Shown here one piece after another: positions 61,764 to 64,000 of a stretch of DNA of 64,000 nt. Every line of letters starts with the position of its first letter. Positions within the stretch are counted from its first letter, which is position 1. The translations under genes and the position numbers were made by a program. The stretch spans positions 1 to 64,000 of the forward strand of contig CANIKO010000007.1 of the NCBI GenBank assembly GCA_947468275.1, read 5' to 3'. Source of the DNA: Bacteroidota bacterium (GTDB taxonomy: Bacteria; Bacteroidota; Bacteroidia; NS11-12g; UBA9320). The notes beneath the pieces are model-generated. The model saw only the letters and a list, made by a program, of their open reading frames with translations, searched no databases and had not been told where the DNA came from.

Positions 61764-63269
61764 TTGAATTTAATTAGAGGCTTTTACCGCGAACATCCTT
61801 TACGAAGTATTATGTTTTTAGCCTTATTCGTGAGGGTTATTTCTGCTTTATTTTCTCATGGTTACGGGTTTTCTGACGATCATTTTTTAGTGATTGAAGT
61901 AGCTCAACAATGGGTTGACGGAGTCAATGAAAAACTTTGGATGCCATGGAATGGAAACACAATCCCAAGTGGTCATAGTTTGTTTTATCCTGGGTTGCAT
62001 TACTTATTATTTCTGTTTTTTAAATCAATTGGAATAAGCAGTCCTGTTATAAAAATGTATGTCGTTCGTTTGCTGCATGCTGTTTATAGCATATCTATTG
62101 TTTACTTTGGATTTAAAATTTCAAAAAAACTTAGTAATGATGAAGTAGCTAAAAAAGTGGGTTTATTATTGGCTATATTTTGGTTTATGCCAATGCTAAG
62201 CATTCGTAATATGGTAGAAATGGTTTGTATTCCTCCTTTAATATTTTCGATATGGTTATTAATAAAATCTCAGGATGACAATAATTATTCACGATTTTTA
62301 ATTGCAGGTTTGGTGGCTGGCATTGCTTTTTCATTTCGGTTTCAAACGATGATGTTCATAGGCGGAATTGGATTGGCAATTTGGATACAAAAAAAATGGC
62401 TTCAAGGAATATGGTTTGGAATTGGCGCACTTCTATCCATAGTAATTATTCAATGCAGCATTGATTTGTACATTTGGGGCAAACCCTTTGCCGAGTTCAC
62501 CGAATACGTTCGTTATAACATCGAAAACGCAAATAACTATGGAAAAGGACCTTGGTATAATTATCTCTTATTAATTGCAGGTTTGATGATTCCCCCCATC
62601 AGTCTGTTTATTTTATTCGGGTTAGTTAAATCTTGGAAAAAATATCTCCTCATTATTTTCCCAGCACTTTGCTTTTTAGTATTTCACAGTGTTTTTCCCA
62701 ACAAACAGGAACGTTTTATCTTACCTGTAATTCCTTTCTTTGTAATGGCAGGAGTGGCGGGTTGGTATAATTTTGAGCAACAATCTTCCTTTTGGATGAA
62801 AAGAAACAAATTGCTCAAAGGAAGTTGGACATTTTTTTGGGTACTAAATACAATTTTACTAGTCCTATTAACGCCAAGTTCTACCAAAGTGAGCCGAGTA
62901 GATGCAATGTCCTATCTTTCAACCAAAAACGACTTGAAACATTATATGATTGAATCTTCAAATTCATGGGGAGCGGTAATGATGCCTCTTTTTTATGTTG
63001 GCAGATGGGAACTTCCTTATGAAGTTTGCGGAGCATGTCCAGCTAAAATGAACTTTGATTCCATTCAATACAAACATTTACCTTGGCCGGATTATATCGT
63101 TTTTGCGGAAGCCGAAAATATTAAAGCCAGGGTAGATACCATTAAAAAATATGTAAAAGGTTTAACGTACGAAAAAACTATAAACCCAAGTCTTTTGGAT
63201 ATAACAATGCATTTTTTGAATCCGGTAAACGTTAATCAAACTTACTTTATTTATAAGGTTAAAAAATAG
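61764..63269 (+). CDS. GT22-like membrane mannosyltransferase
   Basis: This is a polytopic membrane glycosyltransferase of about 500 aa with about 10 hydrophobic segments. It carries the features of the ALG/PIG-B GT-C group: an early FVRVISALFSHGYGFSDDHF loop (Asp-Asp, sugar-phosphate lipid donor site), GIAFSFRFQTMMF, and FHSVFPNKQERFILPVIPFF, the conserved HKExRF-like motif. The donor is probably a polyprenyl-phosphate sugar; the acceptor is unknown. The start is uncertain: a TTG at 61764 is used, and the internal ATG at 61812 is an alternative. It lies 16 bp after fabH. Confidence 0.82.
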   Translation: MNLIRGFYREHPLRSIMFLALFVRVISALFSHGYGFSDDHFLVIEVAQQWVDGVNEKLWMPWNGNTIPSGHSLFYPGLHYLLFLFFKSIGISSPVIKMYVVRLLHAVYSISIVYFGFKISKKLSNDEVAKKVGLLLAIFWFMPMLSIRNMVEMVCIPPLIFSIWLLIKSQDDNNYSRFLIAGLVAGIAFSFRFQTMMFIGGIGLAIWIQKKWLQGIWFGIGALLSIVIIQCSIDLYIWGKPFAEFTEYVRYNIENANNYGKGPWYNYLLLIAGLMIPPISLFILFGLVKSWKKYLLIIFPALCFLVFHSVFPNKQERFILPVIPFFVMAGVAGWYNFEQQSSFWMKRNKLLKGSWTFFWVLNTILLVLLTPSSTKVSRVDAMSYLSTKNDLKHYMIESSNSWGAVMMPLFYVGRWELPYEVCGACPAKMNFDSIQYKHLPWPDYIVFAEAENIKARVDTIKKYVKGLTYEKTINPSLLDITMHFLNPVNVNQTYFIYKVKK

Positions 63270-63384
63270 ATTTTGGTTTACAAAAACATCAATGGTTATT
63301 TGTAAATTTTAACAACATAAAGTTATCGTTATCAAACAAATCCTAGAATTGAATAAAATTACCGAAATTCGCCACACCTAACAT

Positions 63385-64000
63385 ATGAGTCAAAAAATTA
63401 AAATAGGAATAACTGCAGGGGATATAAATGGAGTGGGGCTTGATATTATTTTAAGAATATTTGCCGAAGATGGATTTGGCAAACAATTCATTCCGGTATT
63501 ATACGCCAGTCCACAATCTATTAAGTTTTATAAGAACCTTTTAACACTTAACGATAATCCGGTTTACAAATTAATAAAACACACCTCGGAGTGTGAAGAA
63601 GACAAACTAAATCTCAGAATTTGCACTGAAGAAGAAATTGTGATTACCCCAGGTGAGGCATCTGAAACTGGAGGAAAGTTTGCTTTGGCTGCCCTAAAAA
63701 TGGCTATGGCCGATGTTAAAGATGGACAGATTCAAGCCATTTGCACCGCTCCTATTGATAAACACAGCATTAAAAGCAGCGACTTCCCTTATAACGGTCA
63801 CACGAGTTATTTGGCCAAGGAAATGGATGCTTCAAACTATGCAATGATGCTAGTTTCGGATAATTTACGCGTGGGATTGGTAACGGAACATGTTCCTTTA
63901 AAAGACGTATCTTCCTTATTAACTCAAGAACTTATACTTGAAAAAATAAGAGTAATTCATGAATCTTTAAAAATAGATTTTGGGATTATAAAACCAAAAA
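63385..64000 (+). CDS. pdxA: 4-hydroxythreonine-4-phosphate dehydrogenase, 5' part
   Basis: This is an enzyme of the deoxyxylulose-5-phosphate-dependent pyridoxal phosphate pathway. The reading frame from ATG 63385 stays open to the window end, so at least the last third is missing. Visible motifs are IGITAGDINGVGLDI at the N-terminus, ICTAPIDKHSIKSS, NGHTSYLAKEM with the metal-binding His, and VTEHVPLKDVS. No stop is seen. Confidence 0.95.
   Translation, partial: MSQKIKIGITAGDINGVGLDIILRIFAEDGFGKQFIPVLYASPQSIKFYKNLLTLNDNPVYKLIKHTSECEEDKLNLRICTEEEIVITPGEASETGGKFALAALKMAMADVKDGQIQAICTAPIDKHSIKSSDFPYNGHTSYLAKEMDASNYAMMLVSDNLRVGLVTEHVPLKDVSSLLTQELILEKIRVIHESLKIDFGIIKPK

Noticed and set aside
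1-64000. CRISPR array or complete insertion sequence
   Set aside because: No regularly spaced direct repeats of CRISPR type, no cas genes, and no transposase or integrase frame was found.

Overview
The window is a piece of a low-GC Bacteroidota chromosome (GC looks to be in the mid-30s by eye). The lineage call rests on type IX secretion (T9SS) genes: PorP/SprF, a PorV/PorQ-family barrel, and cargo with type A and type B (CHU_C) sorting domains. It is supported by a DUF4290-murA pair, promoters of the form TTG-N19-TAnnTTTG, almost no Shine-Dalgarno signal, and many PKD-repeat surface proteins. The lineage within the phylum cannot be fixed from the sequence alone.

Layout. 0-11 kb is housekeeping: the 3' end of ftsH, a Tsp protease, grpE-dnaJ, a TlpA-like thioredoxin, murA with Asp in place of the usual catalytic Cys, DUF4290, an M2 metallopeptidase and recR, ending at a tRNA-Pro(GGG) gene with a clear promoter and terminator. 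11.1-26.6 kb is an accessory island directly downstream of the tRNA. Its first part is an AbiEi/AbiEii toxin-antitoxin operon with an orphan XRE regulator, flanked by two near-identical copies of an unknown 208-aa gene, each preceded by the decayed tail of another gene. Its second part is divided by four copies of a 42-bp palindromic site (16-bp arm, 10-nt spacer, 16-bp arm) into three modules. These are (i) a frameshifted HNH nuclease, a HIT protein, a DnaB-like ATPase and a retron (msr-msd RNA plus reverse transcriptase); (ii) a 1599-aa protein combining a DEDD-type exonuclease, RecQ and UvrD; and (iii) a three-gene HipBST-type kinase toxin system. No integrase or transposase gene is visible.

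26.6-64 kb returns to chromosomal backbone and surface functions: a T9SS-exported endonuclease I, a nine-PKD-repeat CHU_C protein followed by a PorP/SprF protein with an unusual coiled-coil plus SPOR-like tail, a 1998-aa alpha-2-macroglobulin-like protein, tmk, three more PKD/Ig-like surface proteins, a Gre-factor-like protein from a probably leaderless transcript, rimK with its partner protease, a decayed Bax-inhibitor-1 gene, a TPP riboswitch ahead of a TonB-dependent receptor, a class V aminotransferase, a PorV/PorQ-family protein, fabH, a GT22-like mannosyltransferase and the 5' part of pdxA.

The most notable content is the island. It holds a retron whose RNA can be read directly (a1/a2 stem, msr hairpin, long msd hairpin) next to a DnaB-like ATPase that I do not recall as a described retron partner, and a set of identical-length palindromes that punctuate the defence modules like cassette boundaries or shared operators.
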